The notes under the pieces were generated by a model that was not told where the DNA came from, did not search any database, and saw only the letters and a program-made list of their open reading frames with translations. A stretch of DNA of 64,000 nucleotides from Rattus norvegicus. Lineage: Eukaryota > Chordata > Mammalia > Rodentia > Muridae. The translations under genes were made by a program, and so were the position numbers. Where the stretch lies: NCBI RefSeq assembly GCF_036323735.1, contig NC_086036.1, positions 20,237,564 to 20,301,563 on the forward strand. The letters run 5' to 3'. Below are positions 11,248-23,116 of this stretch, in pieces (positions within the stretch are counted from its first letter, which is position 1; the number at the start of each line of letters is the position of its first letter).

Positions 11248-12200
11248 AGTACTGATATTGTGTCTTCTTGATTCAATCCACTTGTAAGGTTTTCCTTTAG
11301 CTTTCCCAACTAGCCTACTGGGGTTTATAAAACCATTTTCATTTCAGCTTGAGCCCTCTTCAGTGTTTCTAGATGATGACTGAATTCTACCATCCAGCAT
11401 TGGATCATTTGATCATTTCAATGAACTTTTTCCTTTCTGTTGTCTTGGGCATCATTCAGGTGTTTATTCCCAAATTCTTTCTCCTTTATGTCACTGAACT
11501 GTTATGGACTTTTGTTTGTTTGTTTGATTGTTTTTATTCATTAAGATGCTTGAGTTTTTTGATGAAGTTTATTATTGTTCTTTTAAGGTAAATGTCTTAG
11601 GATTCATCAAAGTAATTCCCAATGGCAAGCATTTATACAGGCTTGGTTGATCTTTTATAGTGTTTGTATTCTTGAGATATGGGCATGTAGAATTTAAGTG
11701 TTCCTTCTGGGTTTGTTGTGCACTGAACAGGCTGATGATAGAGAGAAAAATTTTGGTTTCCTTGAGTCTAGAAGTTGAATGTGGTTTGGGTCAAATTGAG
11801 GGACTTGACTGATATTCAGGATGTTTACTGTTTCAAGGCTAGAGTACAGTCATAGATCTTTCTAGGTACACAGATTGGATATAAGATGTCATTGTCCTGT
11901 TATATGTGGGATATGTGTAGGATCCTGGTTCAGGCTTAAAGCTCATTTGCACTGAAAGTAGGCAAGACCAACTCAGTCTGGTACACTGGTTTGGGACTTA
12001 CATTAAATCTGGCTTGTGGGAAGCAAATGGAGGGGAGACCAGGGATCTTCATGAGGCAAGGCCCTGGTGGAGGATGTGAGAAGTCTGAGTACCTAATACA
12101 GTGGTAGCCGTGGTCTAGAAGAGTGGCTGCACATAGGGTGGGTTATGAAGAAGCCTAGAATTTTACTGGTACACATGGGTGCTGGTCAGACAAAAGCAAT
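11248..12200 (-). mobile_element. Possible antisense L1 5' region remnant
   Basis: The sequence has the texture of an antisense murine L1 5' region, including a part near 11370-11700 resembling Lx-family consensus. The match is by eye and diverged. If correct, the twin-primed L1 sits in or beside an older antisense L1 cluster. It may instead be unique DNA. Confidence 0.35.
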
Positions 12201-15200
12201 AACAGATATGGGACTAAATTGTTCATACATGAGTCAGGCAGACTTAAATTTAAATAGTACTAAAATGTATTTCTTTCTCCATTACTCTTCCTTACTATAT
12301 GTTATTTCATAAGATATGTACCTACAGGAAAAAACAGCAAAACTACTATGAGAGTTCTCTGAAACTTCTAGATCACATTTGTGCCTTTTGGCATTTTGGA
12401 CTTCATCCAAAGAAAATTAAAATGTCAGTCATGTCAAGGGTATCCTTCATTGTGGGTATTTGTCACTGTCGTGAACTTTTTAACCTGGAGAAAATTTCAG
12501 TTCTAAAATGTAAAGGTGTCTTCAAACAATAGATATCTGAGACTAAGGTGAAAGATCTTAGGACAAGATGAGGGAGGACTCCAGGTAGTGAAATATAAAC
12601 CCATCAACATGGTAGCATGGGCACCCTGACACTGAAGGAAGAAAAAATTACGTGAACTCCTTTCCAGTAATTTTGGTTCAGCGGGGACAACCTGACACTG
12701 CCTGGGAGCAGTGGCAAATCTGAGACACATTAATATACTTAATAGGTCTTTGGGAATCACTTACTTTAGAATCCCTTTAAATCAAATACTAATGTTAGAC
12801 TTTAGTGAGACTAATTTAATGACCAATGAAAATATTAGTGTTGGGACTGAAGAAGATATCTAGTGTCTCATAATGTGTGTTGATCAATTTAGAAGTAAGC
12901 AGATTTCAATTTTTCATAAACTAGATAATGATTCATCATAGTTACCATGATTCCTCTTTTCCTATTATGAGAATACTCCTTCAGGACAAACCCCTAACTC
13001 ATGCACGAAGCATTTCTTTGCAATGGGCCCAATAGTAAGGTAGTAGAACATTCTAGCATAAAAGATAAGTTTAATGTTCATCTCCCAGTGTGTGTGGGGG
13101 GGTGGTAAATTATATTGAATCAGTGTAAAAATTATTTTTCATTCAGGAAAATTGACTGAATAATATGAGAGGCTAGAAGAACAGAAACTAATGTACTATT
13201 TTGCATAGTGAAAAGTGTGTCTATGAAATAAGATACACCTATAAACACAGTCTACCATTCCCAGTACTTTATATGTCTTATAAATTCTGCCAATTCAATG
13301 TAGAAAACTTATACATTTTAGCCCTCATAATATTTCATAAAATAAAAGAAATATTTGCATTGTGTGTAGTTCGTAAATGTGGCAAACTGAATAGAAATAA
13401 AGTCACATTCACATCTGTAACCATTGACAACAAACATTATGTATATATTCTTGGGCATCACTACAGTCCTACCTATGTGAGTAATTTCTGAGTGAATTGT
13501 TAAATCAGTATCCATACTTTTTTCTGTCCTAAAACATCTCCAGCTTCTTCAGCGAGAGTTTGTAACTTGTGTACCCATCAATGAGAGTAAAATGGTTCAG
13601 GTATCTCTACCATAAAAGAACCTTTGTGACTGTAGAAACTCTGATTAGTATACATTGAAGGTTTTATGTCTCTGTTTTGCTAGTGTTTAAGAGTGCCAGA
13701 ATCAGAACACATTTACAAATATTTAATGTCATTTTTCTGTTAACTTGAATTTCCAATTTGTTTGGTCTCTGTTATAAAGTATTTCTCTCTGAATTTGCCA
13801 AGTTGCCTGTTAGATACATATATGGTATATGATATTACATTGTAGAGGTATGTATGTAACCTAAATATCAATAAAGTGACTCTCCCATTACTAAGATATC
13901 AAACATCAAAGAGTTAACGTAATCAGTTGAGTAGTATGAATCTTTTTTCGCTATAAATTACCTTGAAGGCACAAGAGGCAGAGGTCACATTAGTCAAACA
14001 TTTGGAAAATTAATGGTGAAATTCATCACAGTGATCAATTGCATGGATCAATGGGATTAGACGTGTAACGTTTTGTATTGTTCTGCTTTGTTGTTGCTGC
14101 TTTGGTTTTGCCTCTCTATAGGTTCAGGCTCCTTCAATATAAATTTCTTGATACTTTTAGTGTCTAATATTTATGCGTCAATACACTCTCAATCCCAGTC
14201 CTCTCATTGTTTGTACACATGTGGGGCTTTTCTAACACTTATGCCCACTCTTTGGAGAAGAACTTTATCTACTGGCTCTTGAAAATAGGTTGGTTGAAAG
14301 TAACAAGTTCTTTTCTCCAGCTATACTTTTTTGTGATCAATAAAAAGTCCATGTTTTGTGTACCTGTCTCTCAATCTCTTACCAAAATTGTGTCTGGGCC
14401 CAAATTCCCAGCCCAACATTTCACAAAGTGAGACTGCTCCTTCCTCCAAGGATTTTGCATCCACAATGGGTAGCTATTAGCATAAAGCTTGGGATGGAAC
14501 TGAATTATCATCTTTTTTTCTAACAGATTGATTTCCACTGGGTTTTATTTTCTGTTTGCTTGTTAATAGAAATGCCCATTGGCAGTGGCCTCAGATCAAA
14601 AGTATGACCTAACAGAATCGAAAAGTTCATGTTTAATTTTAAAATCAAACTCCCTTTAGATCCCTACTATTGCCAAAATTCGTCTGAGAAGCAGGAAATG
14701 TCATTTTCCTTCCACCTTCAAAAGCAGCTGAACAAAATTTAAATACATCTGGTTATAACAAACAAGCTAAAAAGTGCACCACAATTGGGACAAGCTTGTG
14801 CCCAGATCCAATTTCTATGACTGAGTTAGAAAGCCCTTGAAAAATGGGGCTCATGGCACAGTCCCTGCTGGGACAATTTTTGTATGTTCTTTGGCAAGAA
14901 AGACTGAAGAAGTAAGCAAGAGTGACATTTTCCCAAAGCAAGTTAAATACCCCAATAGAGGCTGAGGAAAAACTGCACTTAAAGGCTCTCCCTGGCAGCT
15001 AGAGTTGATCTGACAACTCTTCTTTGAGTATGACTTCCCTGGTTGACAAATCCCATGATATAATCTTTGGGGAGAATGAGAGGTTTACAGGCATTAATGC
15101 CACAGTTCTTGGAGGCAAGTCGATGTGACTGTAATAATGTAATTTTATTTTTTCCTTCATTTAGAATTTCCCCTCTACTTGGTAAACAGTTATGTGAAGG

Positions 15201-15254
15201 GAAGACTCAAATTGGCCATTCTTTTGGTTTATTTGGTTGGTATTGTTTTATTTT
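12201..15254. other. Unassigned, largely repeat-free sequence
   Basis: Frames up to 96 codons (13201-13491 plus) have no recognisable domains and compete with opposite-strand frames. The part from about 14560 to 15010 is free of visible repeats and has balanced, motif-rich composition (see findings). No RNA gene was seen. Confidence 0.5.
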
Positions 15255-15390
15255 CTGAAAAATTGTCTCACACTGTATTCGTGGCCCATTTGGAACTCTC
15301 TATGAAGACAGGCTGGATTTTAACTCAGAATTTTTCCTGTTTCTGCCTCGTGAGTCTTGAAATTAGAGGTGCAGGCCACTATTCCTATAT
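15255..15390 (-). mobile_element. Diverged B1 SINE, antisense
   Basis: The plus strand follows a reverse-complement B1 (7SL-derived): a TCTCAC box near 15266, the GACAGGCTGGA segment near 15306, CTGCCTCGTGAGTCTTGA near 15343 and a GTGCAGGCCACTATTCC end near 15369. It is strongly mutated. An AT-rich tract follows on its right. Confidence 0.75.
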
Positions 15391-15590
15391 TTTTCTTAAT
15401 TATATATATATATTACATATTTATTAGATATTATACATTTTATATTACCTATTACATGTTATATACAGTATGTATATATATATGTGTGTATATATATGTA
15501 TATATATATAGAGAGAGAGAGACAGAGACAGAGAGAGAGGGAGACAGAGAAACAGAGAGACAGAAAGACAAAGAGACAGAGAGAATCATT
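15391..15590. repeat. AT-rich and (GA/GACA)n compound repeat
   Basis: TA-rich sequence with (TA)n runs (15403-15510) passes into GAGA/GACAGA units (15511-15586). The short frames across it are repeat translations. Confidence 0.9.
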
Positions 15591-15697
15591 GTACATGACA
15601 TCATTTTTCTTTCTTCCACTTTCTCTTGCCAAACCCTCCCATCATCCACCTTTTGATTACTTGTCAAATTTATAACCTATTTCTTTTTAATTGGGGA

Positions 15698-15703
15698 TGT
15701 GTG

Positions 15704-15755
<52 letters not shown>

Positions 15756-15829
15756 TTTGTGTGTGTTTGTGTGCATGTGTGTGTATGTGTCTGTGTGTGT
15801 GTGTATGTGCATATGTATTTGTGTGTGTT
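15698..15829. repeat. (TG)n microsatellite, long and partly impure
   Basis: A pure TG core of about 48 bases (15706-15753), then TG units interrupted by A, C and T to about 15829. The Cys/Val and His/Thr frames are translations of the repeat. Confidence 0.97.
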
Positions 15830-15839
15830 GGGAAAGACG

Positions 15840-17110
15840 AACCTGTGGGTCGAGGGATTGTAGTACTGTTAACCTTTACTTTACATCTAATATCCATTTA
15901 TAAATGAATACATACCAAATTTGTCCTTCTGGATCTGGCTTACCTTACTCAGTACGATTTTTTCTAATTCTATGTATTTGCCTAAAAATTTCATGATGTT
16001 ATTGGTTTAATAACTGAGTATTACTATATCTTGTATATGTACAACATTATATTGAACAGTTCTTTGAGGGACATGTAGGTTTTTTTCTAGTTTCTGGCTA
16101 TTACAAACTAGGAACTATACTGAAAAATTATCCTTGTGGTATGATAGAGTCCTTCAGGTATATGTCCAGGAATACGCGGGTCTTGAGGTATATCAACCCT
16201 TAACTTTATATGAAACCACCATATTGATTTCAAAATGGCTGTACAAGTTTTTATTGAATTCAGCAGTAGAAGAGTCTTCCCCTTGTTCTATATCCTTGCC
16301 AACAAGAGCTGTCATGTATGCTTTTGATCTTAGCCATTCTGACAGGTTTAAGATACCATCTCAGAGTCATTTTGATTTGCCTTTCCATAATGGCTAAGGA
16401 TGTTGAGTATCTCTTTATATTTATTAATTGACTGATTCACTTTACATCCAGATCTCTGCACCCCACTTCTTCCTACTCTTACCCTTACAAGTCCCTTTCT
16501 CTCTGTCTCCTCGGAGAAGGGTAATCCCCACCACCCTGGCTATTGCCTCACTCTGGGACATCCAATCACAGTAGAACTAGGGATATCCTCTCCCCCTGAA
16601 GCCCAACCAAGCAGTCCTGTGAGGGGAAGGGGATCGAATGGTAGTCAGCAGAGTCAGAGCCTACACCCCAATTGCTAGGGGAACCCCATGAAAACCAAGC
16701 TGCACATCTGCTACAACTGTGGAGGAGCCATAGTTCCAGCCCCTGCATGTTCTTTGATTGGTGGTTCAGTGTCTGTGAACCCTCTTGGATTGATGAGGAA
16801 ACCTCTGGATGTTCTGCATATGGACCACTGCTCAGCCATTTGAAATTCCTCTGAAGCAAATTCTCTGTTTAGTTCTGTACCCTATTTTTTATTTAGATTA
16901 TTTGCTTTACTGATGTCTAGTTTCTTAACTTTGTTACATTGTTGGAAATTACCCTCTGCCAGATGTAGAGTTAGTAAAAAAAAATCCCATTCTGTATGTT
17001 ATTGTTTTGTACTTTTGATAGTTTCCTTTGCCTTACAGAAGAGTTCCAGTTTTATGAGGTCCTATTTATTAATTTTCAATTTTAGTATCTGTGCTATTCA
17101 CTTTTTTTAA
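15840..17110 (-). mobile_element. Old L1 ORF2 remnant, antisense, interrupted
   Basis: 15900-16425 and 16855-17105 match the reverse complement of L1 ORF2 by eye. The left part includes the region around CTTAGCCATTCTGAC (16330). The right part starts at CTCAGCCATTTGAAATTCC. The two pieces are consecutive in the L1 consensus and are separated only by the segment at 16426-16850. Frames are closed throughout, so no reverse transcriptase is encoded. Confidence 0.8.
16426..16850 (-). mobile_element. L1 3' end inserted into the older L1
   Basis: The reverse complement matches an L1 3'UTR end of older murine type, recognised from segments such as AAGCTGCACATCTGCTAC (16697). It splits one continuous stretch of older ORF2 sequence, so it arrived later. 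A clean target-site duplication was not found at its borders. Confidence 0.75.
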
Positions 17111-20100
17111 CCTTGATTCATTTGATCCAACCCTCTTTGTATTTCTAGGTTTCTTCATTACCCTCCTTTCACATTGAGTGACTTCCTTCTCATCAAACCT
17201 ACTAACTACTCTAGCTTCTTTATATTCTTTTCCCTTTTTCACCATTCCTGTTCTTCAGTGGTCATCGCTATAGTGATAGTTTTGGTCCATTCAGGGAACC
17301 AACATCATTTAGCAGAGGATAGTAAATACTTTGAATGCTCATTAGGTTTTTTTGAGAAAATGAATAGAACAGTTTCTCAGTTGCTTGACATTGCATTAAC
17401 TAAACCTGTTTATTAAATGGCCTTCTGCACTGTTCATAAAATTATGGATAAAGTCCTTAGTGATGTCTTGTTATTAAGGTTTTATGTATGCATTTGGAAT
17501 AAGTAAAGGCAAGCATTACTTTCAGGACTTTTTCTAGTAATTATATACTGATCCTCAGTGAAAAGATATTCAACTCAGGTATAAGAAAAACATCCTTAAT
17601 ATGAAGAGTGTAAAACTAATACGCACTGTGAACAAACTGCTCATATTTCTGAATTCATAGCACAAATCTGAGGCTTACACATACAGATGCTACAGGATAT
17701 TGTGTGTATCAAAATTATTTATCCTACCATAAAAATACATTTGAAACTCAAGGAGGTAAAGAGCAGAATGCAAAGGAATAGTGGGGTTCATTTTCTAACA
17801 GGATCCTTCTTTTTATTATCTTATCATCAACCTATGTGAATATGTCATTAATGTCTCAAAATAGGGTTCTTTTAAGCAGAAATAAAACAATTGTTAATAG
17901 TGAGAGTAACATATTTTCCAGACTAATGGTTTAATGTACATTTCCTGTAGTTTGCCTTCTAAGGATGTCTTGACAAATCTTCATTCTTCATGTTCCCTCA
18001 TGGTTTCCACACTTCCTTCTTCTCATATTTCTTATCATTTAAATATATTTAAGTAAATATGCAGAGCTTTGTATTTATAGAAAAAAAGAAACATAAACTG
18101 TATAAACATAAGCCTAGTTTGTGAAATGCTAGGAGACTGGAAGTAGAGAAGTAAAGGGGTTTCTTATGAACAAAAAGAGTGAACTCTGAGAACATTTGAG
18201 TAACAAGTAGAGTTTATGAAAACATAAATATTAATAGACAAAGAAGGCAACATGTGGAAGGCATGAGTTGGAGAATGAGAGAAATCGAAACTTTTCATCT
18301 TGACTAAGAGAAGAGCCCGTGTCCTTTCTCTGGAATTTAAAATAGAAGAGGAAAAATGTCTGCATGTATTCAGATCAAGAAACAAAGGCAGGTGAGATTT
18401 TGTAGAGCCGTTCCCTATTTAAAAGTTCAATTGGCGTGAGTCACTGGCACAGTCACAATGAGCCTTTGTACTTCACGAATGGCTTTTGTTCAAAGATCTC
18501 ACAAGGCAAAGAGCTGCAAAGAATGCCTGTTCTCATTGCTGATGGAGGACAACTAAATCAGAACAACGGAGGCAGAATAGAGGTAGGCTTCTGAATACTT
18601 CATTATTTCATCTCTGTAACTTTTCTTTACATACTATTTAAATTCAAAGAATCGAGGTGCACAGTTCAATGAGCTTTGTTAAAACGATACCATCCCTGCA
18701 CCCTCACCCTAACGATAGAGAACATTGTTCTCATTCCAGGAACTTCCTGCCTGGGGTCAAGCTGTACTCTTCTCAAGAGGCAATTGCTAACTGGATTTTT
18801 CCTTTCATTCTACATTAATAAGAATAGATATGGATTTGGGTGAGTGGAAGGAGAACCAGGCATTGGAATGTACTATATAAAAGGTCTATTTTCAATGATA
18901 ATAATAAATTAGTGTGGTCTGCTTTGGAGATTAGTATAAATTTACTGTGTACAATGTGGACTCATGTTTATGGCTTTTTCATCCAGTATCATTTTTATTT
19001 GTCCTTACTTTTAAGGAAAATTTAGTTCTTACACATTTATCAACATCTCCATCACTGTAAACTCCATTCAAGTACAAACAGTAAGACTGAAAATACCTTA
19101 GCATGTTCTAAATAACCTTTGCCTGTTCTGGGACCCCATCAAAGGTACCATGTTACATGGAGTCAAGACGTTACCATCCTTCATAGATTGTACTTACTCC
19201 TGATGGTTTTCCTTCATTTTCATGACCTTGTTAATTGTGAAGATTACTATGTAGATCTGTTAGAGCACAGCTCAAGTGAAGTTTATAGTTTTTATTGGTT
19301 TCTTATTATTGGTCTAGAACTGTAGATTTAGAATATGCACTTACCAGGGCTCTAAACTGTCATAGCATCTTATAGCATCAATGAGGGCAAACTATCTGGG
19401 TTACAGTTGGTTTTGGCCTTGATCACCTGTCACATGTAGTTGATATGGTGTCTCTGCTCCAAAATTATTATTTTTTCATTTCAGACTAATAACTTGAGAT
19501 TTTCCCACTATTTTTATACATGCTACTATATTTTCTTTTACTGTATGCAAAAGAAGGATTCCAGCATGGGATTGCACGAAAGTTTACATATCCACTCTAT
19601 AATCAGAGACCAGTTTTTTTGTTCCTAGTCCCACTTTGTCACACATCTTTAAGTCGGGTCCATAATTTATTGACCTGTGATCTTTCTGCTGCTCATTCTT
19701 ACCCCTTGTGGTTTATTTATACGTCAATGTCTTGTTTTAGGGTTTCCTTGTCCATTTTCACTAAAGTCGTGCCAGAACTTTGGGTGGAATTTATGAATAT
19801 ATCAATCAGTCTTATAAAATAAAAAGAAACAAAAAGGAAAAACAAACAAATCAAAACTAAACTAAATAACAAGCAAACAACAAAACAACAACAAACAAAA
19901 CATGGCTGAATATAGCAGGTGTTTCAAAAACGTGGCAAGGCACACCTCTCCCTTTTTGATTAGGTAGATTTTAAACAATTATAAGGATTTTGTGTTAACG
20001 TAAGGAAGGCAATTGATCTTTAAAAAAATGCCCATATTCTTCTGAAGCCACATAGAGGGGCAAAATCCTTAGACAGTTAAACATAAACATTCCTCTTTGT

Positions 20101-20750
20101 TGAAAGAATCATTTGTCCCTCATTTCCGGTATATATTCCTTCCTCGTCTTCCTCCTTGTGTGCTCCACGACAATTATAAGTAGAGGCCTATCTGGAGCTA
20201 ACGTTTTCTTTCCCAAATTTGGAGAAAACTACTTTCCAACAGTAAGTATGATCGTAAGTATGTTATTTGGAACTGCTTGGTCAGATTGCTGAGTTACTTT
20301 CTACTCGTTGGTTGCTCAGAAACTGTACTGCACATATGTGGTGAACTGGGCCAAGTAACGTTTCTGCACATAGTGGTACACTGATGTTCTTACAGCTATT
20401 TTGTTCATATGGTTTATTACGCAATTCAGCATTTGAGCAATTAAACCAACTTTACTTTCCTATGACAAACTCAACTTAGTCATATGAATATTCATCTATA
20501 TTCTTAAATATCCTCATGTTTATGATGAACACATTAATATAGAATATATATATATATTTTTGTTTGGTGGTGCATGTAAGGCTGGGTTGGCATAAGCTAA
20601 TGAAAAGGTGACTCTTTCCTCCCTATTTTTGAAGTAATTAATTTGAAAATCACATTTCTTTCATATATATATATATCTTAGAATTCAAGAGACAAAACAT
20701 AAAATGCCTCAATTTTTTGTTAATTTGTTTAGTTGATTTTTTTTTGGTGT

Positions 20751-20751
<1 letters not shown>
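17111..20751. other. Unassigned sequence, no gene seen
   Basis: Mixed AT-rich DNA. An A-rich, C-punctuated block at 19818-19902 may be an old poly(A) tail. 18400-18580 is repeat-free and motif-rich. Frames up to 100 codons (19520-19822) lack recognisable domains. Two GTAAGTATG motifs 12 bases apart at 20242 and 20254 resemble splice donors but have no exon context. Confidence 0.5.
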
Positions 20752-20801
<50 letters not shown>

Positions 20802-20812
20802 CGCATGCATGT
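20752..20812. repeat. (TG)n with GCGTGCGCATGC end
   Basis: About 46 bases of TG repeat followed by an alternating GC/AT purine-pyrimidine end. Confidence 0.97.
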
Positions 20813-21693
20813 GGGTGTTTATAAATGCAGCCTACTAGGTGTTCTTTTTTAATGAATTAAAAACATTCATTTTTTTATATTTTATTTATGACTTTAAAAT
20901 GTTAACATATTTTAATCAACATTGTAGGAATTTTGGCATAAAATCAATGTCAAAGGTGCATCTATCTAAAGTTAAAAGTGTTATTTTTATAATAGATATA
21001 CGAGCTGGATGGCTCTCTCTATGGATATTGCCTCTCACAACGTGACTATTTGTCCTTCATTTTTTTTATATTAAGCATGTCTTTAATCATTTTCCTAATA
21101 CTTCCATGCCATCAAAATTATGCCAATTACTAATATGTTATAAAGGGCTTATTAGACAAATACATAACTATATTATAAGACAGAACTAAAGATTGTAATT
21201 GTCTTTCCTGATATTTGATACCTGTTTTAAGTTTGAAGCATACATACTGTTTTTAAAGGCTTTGCTATTCTAAAAGTCACTTTTATATTTTCAACTGTAG
21301 ATTTAGGTAAAAGGAATATTTCTACAAGCCATAATTTTTTAATTTCTTTTCATGACAACTATTTGGCCTACTTCTAAGTTAACAGAGTTGACAAAGAGAA
21401 CCATATCAGGTGTTATGCTGTTTTTAACTTAAACTACCTCAGAAGTGAAACTTCACTGAAGCTCAGCTATGTCTGTGAGCCACGTAGAAATGCCACCCTG
21501 ACCATACTGTTCTCATACACTATTTGGAATTCACTTTAAGGACAGTGTCTTAGCTTGTTCTTTCTACAAAACAGAATTTGTGTTGAGGATGTTGTGACAA
21601 AGTGTCATTTACAGGAGACTCGGGGAGTAACAAGAACTAAGGCTGGAGAATGAGGCGAACTTCTTTTGAGGTGATATGAAACAAAGGGTTGAA
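20813..21693. other. Unassigned AT-rich sequence, no gene seen
   Basis: Nothing recognised on either strand. The longest frame is 68 codons. Confidence 0.5.
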
Positions 21694-21707
21694 GACACAC
21701 AGGTCTC
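21694..21707. repeat. Target-site duplication, left copy (U2 fragment)
   Basis: GACACACAGGTCTC, identical over 14 bases to 21741-21754. Confidence 0.9.
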
Positions 21708-21740
21708 CACTTGATCTTAGCCAAAAGGCCGAGAAGCGAT
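21708..21740 (-). pseudogene. U2 snRNA 5' fragment, retroposed
   Basis: Read on the minus strand, the 33 bases are the 5' end of U2 spliceosomal RNA: ATCGCTTCTCGGCC at the start and GGCTAAGATCAAGTG at the end. This part of U2 holds stem I and the start of the branch-site-pairing region. The match appears perfect as remembered and begins at the first nucleotide of U2. The insert is bounded on both sides by the same 14-base direct repeat, with no added poly(A). It is a truncated retropseudogene with no promoter or body and cannot make U2. Confidence 0.92.
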
Positions 21741-21754
21741 GACACACAGGTCTC
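21741..21754. repeat. Target-site duplication, right copy (U2 fragment)
   Basis: GACACACAGGTCTC, directly following the first U2 nucleotide. Exact copy of 21694-21707. Confidence 0.9.
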
Positions 21755-22189
21755 ATATTCACAATGCATTGCTGACCACCTCCATTTTCTTAAACCAGAA
21801 ACTGAGGCTTTTGGATTCACTCTAGACAGCTATTTAGAAAATAGACCCTTACTTTTCTATGTTCTGTCATCGTATAAACCATGAGGATGTACATAACGTA
21901 GACAGAAACTAGGGTGGAGCACAGGCCTGGACCTAAATATTTAAAACATAATACAATACTGAGAATGGACCTCAGTTGACAAAATATTGTCCAGCTTTTC
22001 AAAGCCTGAGTTCAATCTCTAATATTATATAAGCAGGACATGGGTGACACACTGCATTTGTAAGGTAGAATGACGCGAATTGTCTGTTCAAGGTCATACT
22101 TGGCTAGACCTGAGATTAGACACTAACCAGGGCTGTGATATCCTGACTCAAAAAGATGGGGGGGGTGGCAATTAGGACTGATACCTGTT
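21755..22189. other. Unassigned sequence, no gene seen
   Basis: No repeat family or gene recognised. An eight-G run is present near 22158. Confidence 0.5.
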
Positions 22190-22990
22190 GCAGTAAATAT
22201 TAAAAACTGGCTAAACCTTAAACCTTTTATTCTGCGCTTGCGCTGGAATGCATAGGGCCACCCACATGGCACTGTGGGATATCTTGCATCTCTCTAGTGC
22301 TGGCACCCATGGGGCCACATGGCACTTAGTTCCCTTTTGACCCGATCTAGTGTCGGCACCCATGGGGTCGCACAGAACTGTGGGATACTTTTATCTCAGC
22401 AGCTCCACACTGCCCCCACGTACTCTCTGACCTGGGCGGTCCTCAAGCCATTGCAGCATGGCATCTTGCCTCACTGGTCTGTAGTGTTAGTTCCGGCACT
22501 GGAGGGCCGTATGGAACTAACCATAATATATTTCTGATTAGTATCTCTCCCGGCGGCTCTCTGCTAGCCGGAATTCTCTGGTTCCAGCTACCCGGTAAAA
22601 TCAAGACTCGGCAACTGCAGCCCAGCAATCAGATTTCTATGTTTAATTCTCCATCCACAATACATCCACACAAGCAACTTACAACCAACTGATAAGGGTA
22701 CAAACCACCCGCCTAGCTAAGATAAATTTACCTACAGAAATCCATCCCTTAAGAAATGTACATAATTCCCTTGGCAATTGAAGACCACTCCGATCTGGGC
22801 CTTCCTTCTCGTTCTCCATCTTGATTATCTTTTTTTTTCCTTCCCCTTCCCTCCCATCACACAAATGCTTTGTCCCCGCCTTATTTTTTTTTTACTCCCC
22901 AATCAAGGCCTTGACCTAACTTGTTCCAGTCCTCACCTGCATATAGACATCAACCTACAGATACCTACCAGAGATAGTGTAAGAAACCAA
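22190..22990 (+). mobile_element. LTR-like interspersed repeat, copy A
   Basis: This block is richer in GC and CpG than its neighbours. Its right part (about 22680-22960) aligns by eye with 38700-38960: both contain an AATTGATAAG/AACTGATAAG motif, a CGCCCACCTAG/CCGCCTAGC segment, the shared string CATCCCTTAAGAA and a CCTTCCTTCTCG segment, in the same order and spacing. That shows one repeat family. The GC content and absence of coding sequence fit a solo LTR of an endogenous retrovirus-like element. The family name and exact ends are not known to me. Inside, the phrase CTAGTG..GGCACCCATGGGG occurs at 22294 and 22347. Confidence 0.55.
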
Positions 22991-23057
22991 GTAAGGAAAG
23001 TAATGTTGAAGCTAACATGATAATTGTATCCAAAATGTTAGAATAGTGTCAATGTAA

Positions 23058-23058
<1 letters not shown>

Positions 23059-23099
<41 letters not shown>

Positions 23100-23116
23100 A
23101 CACACTGTGTGTGTAT
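23059..23116. repeat. (CA)n ending in a CA/TG palindrome
   Basis: A CA array (23059-23093) followed by 11 bases (23094-23104), a single C, and their exact reverse complement (23106-23116). The strand switch can form a hairpin or cruciform. Confidence 0.95.

Noticed and set aside
21694..21754. Functional U2 snRNA gene
   Set aside because: Only about 33 of roughly 190 nucleotides are present, between target-site duplications and with no U2 promoter seen.
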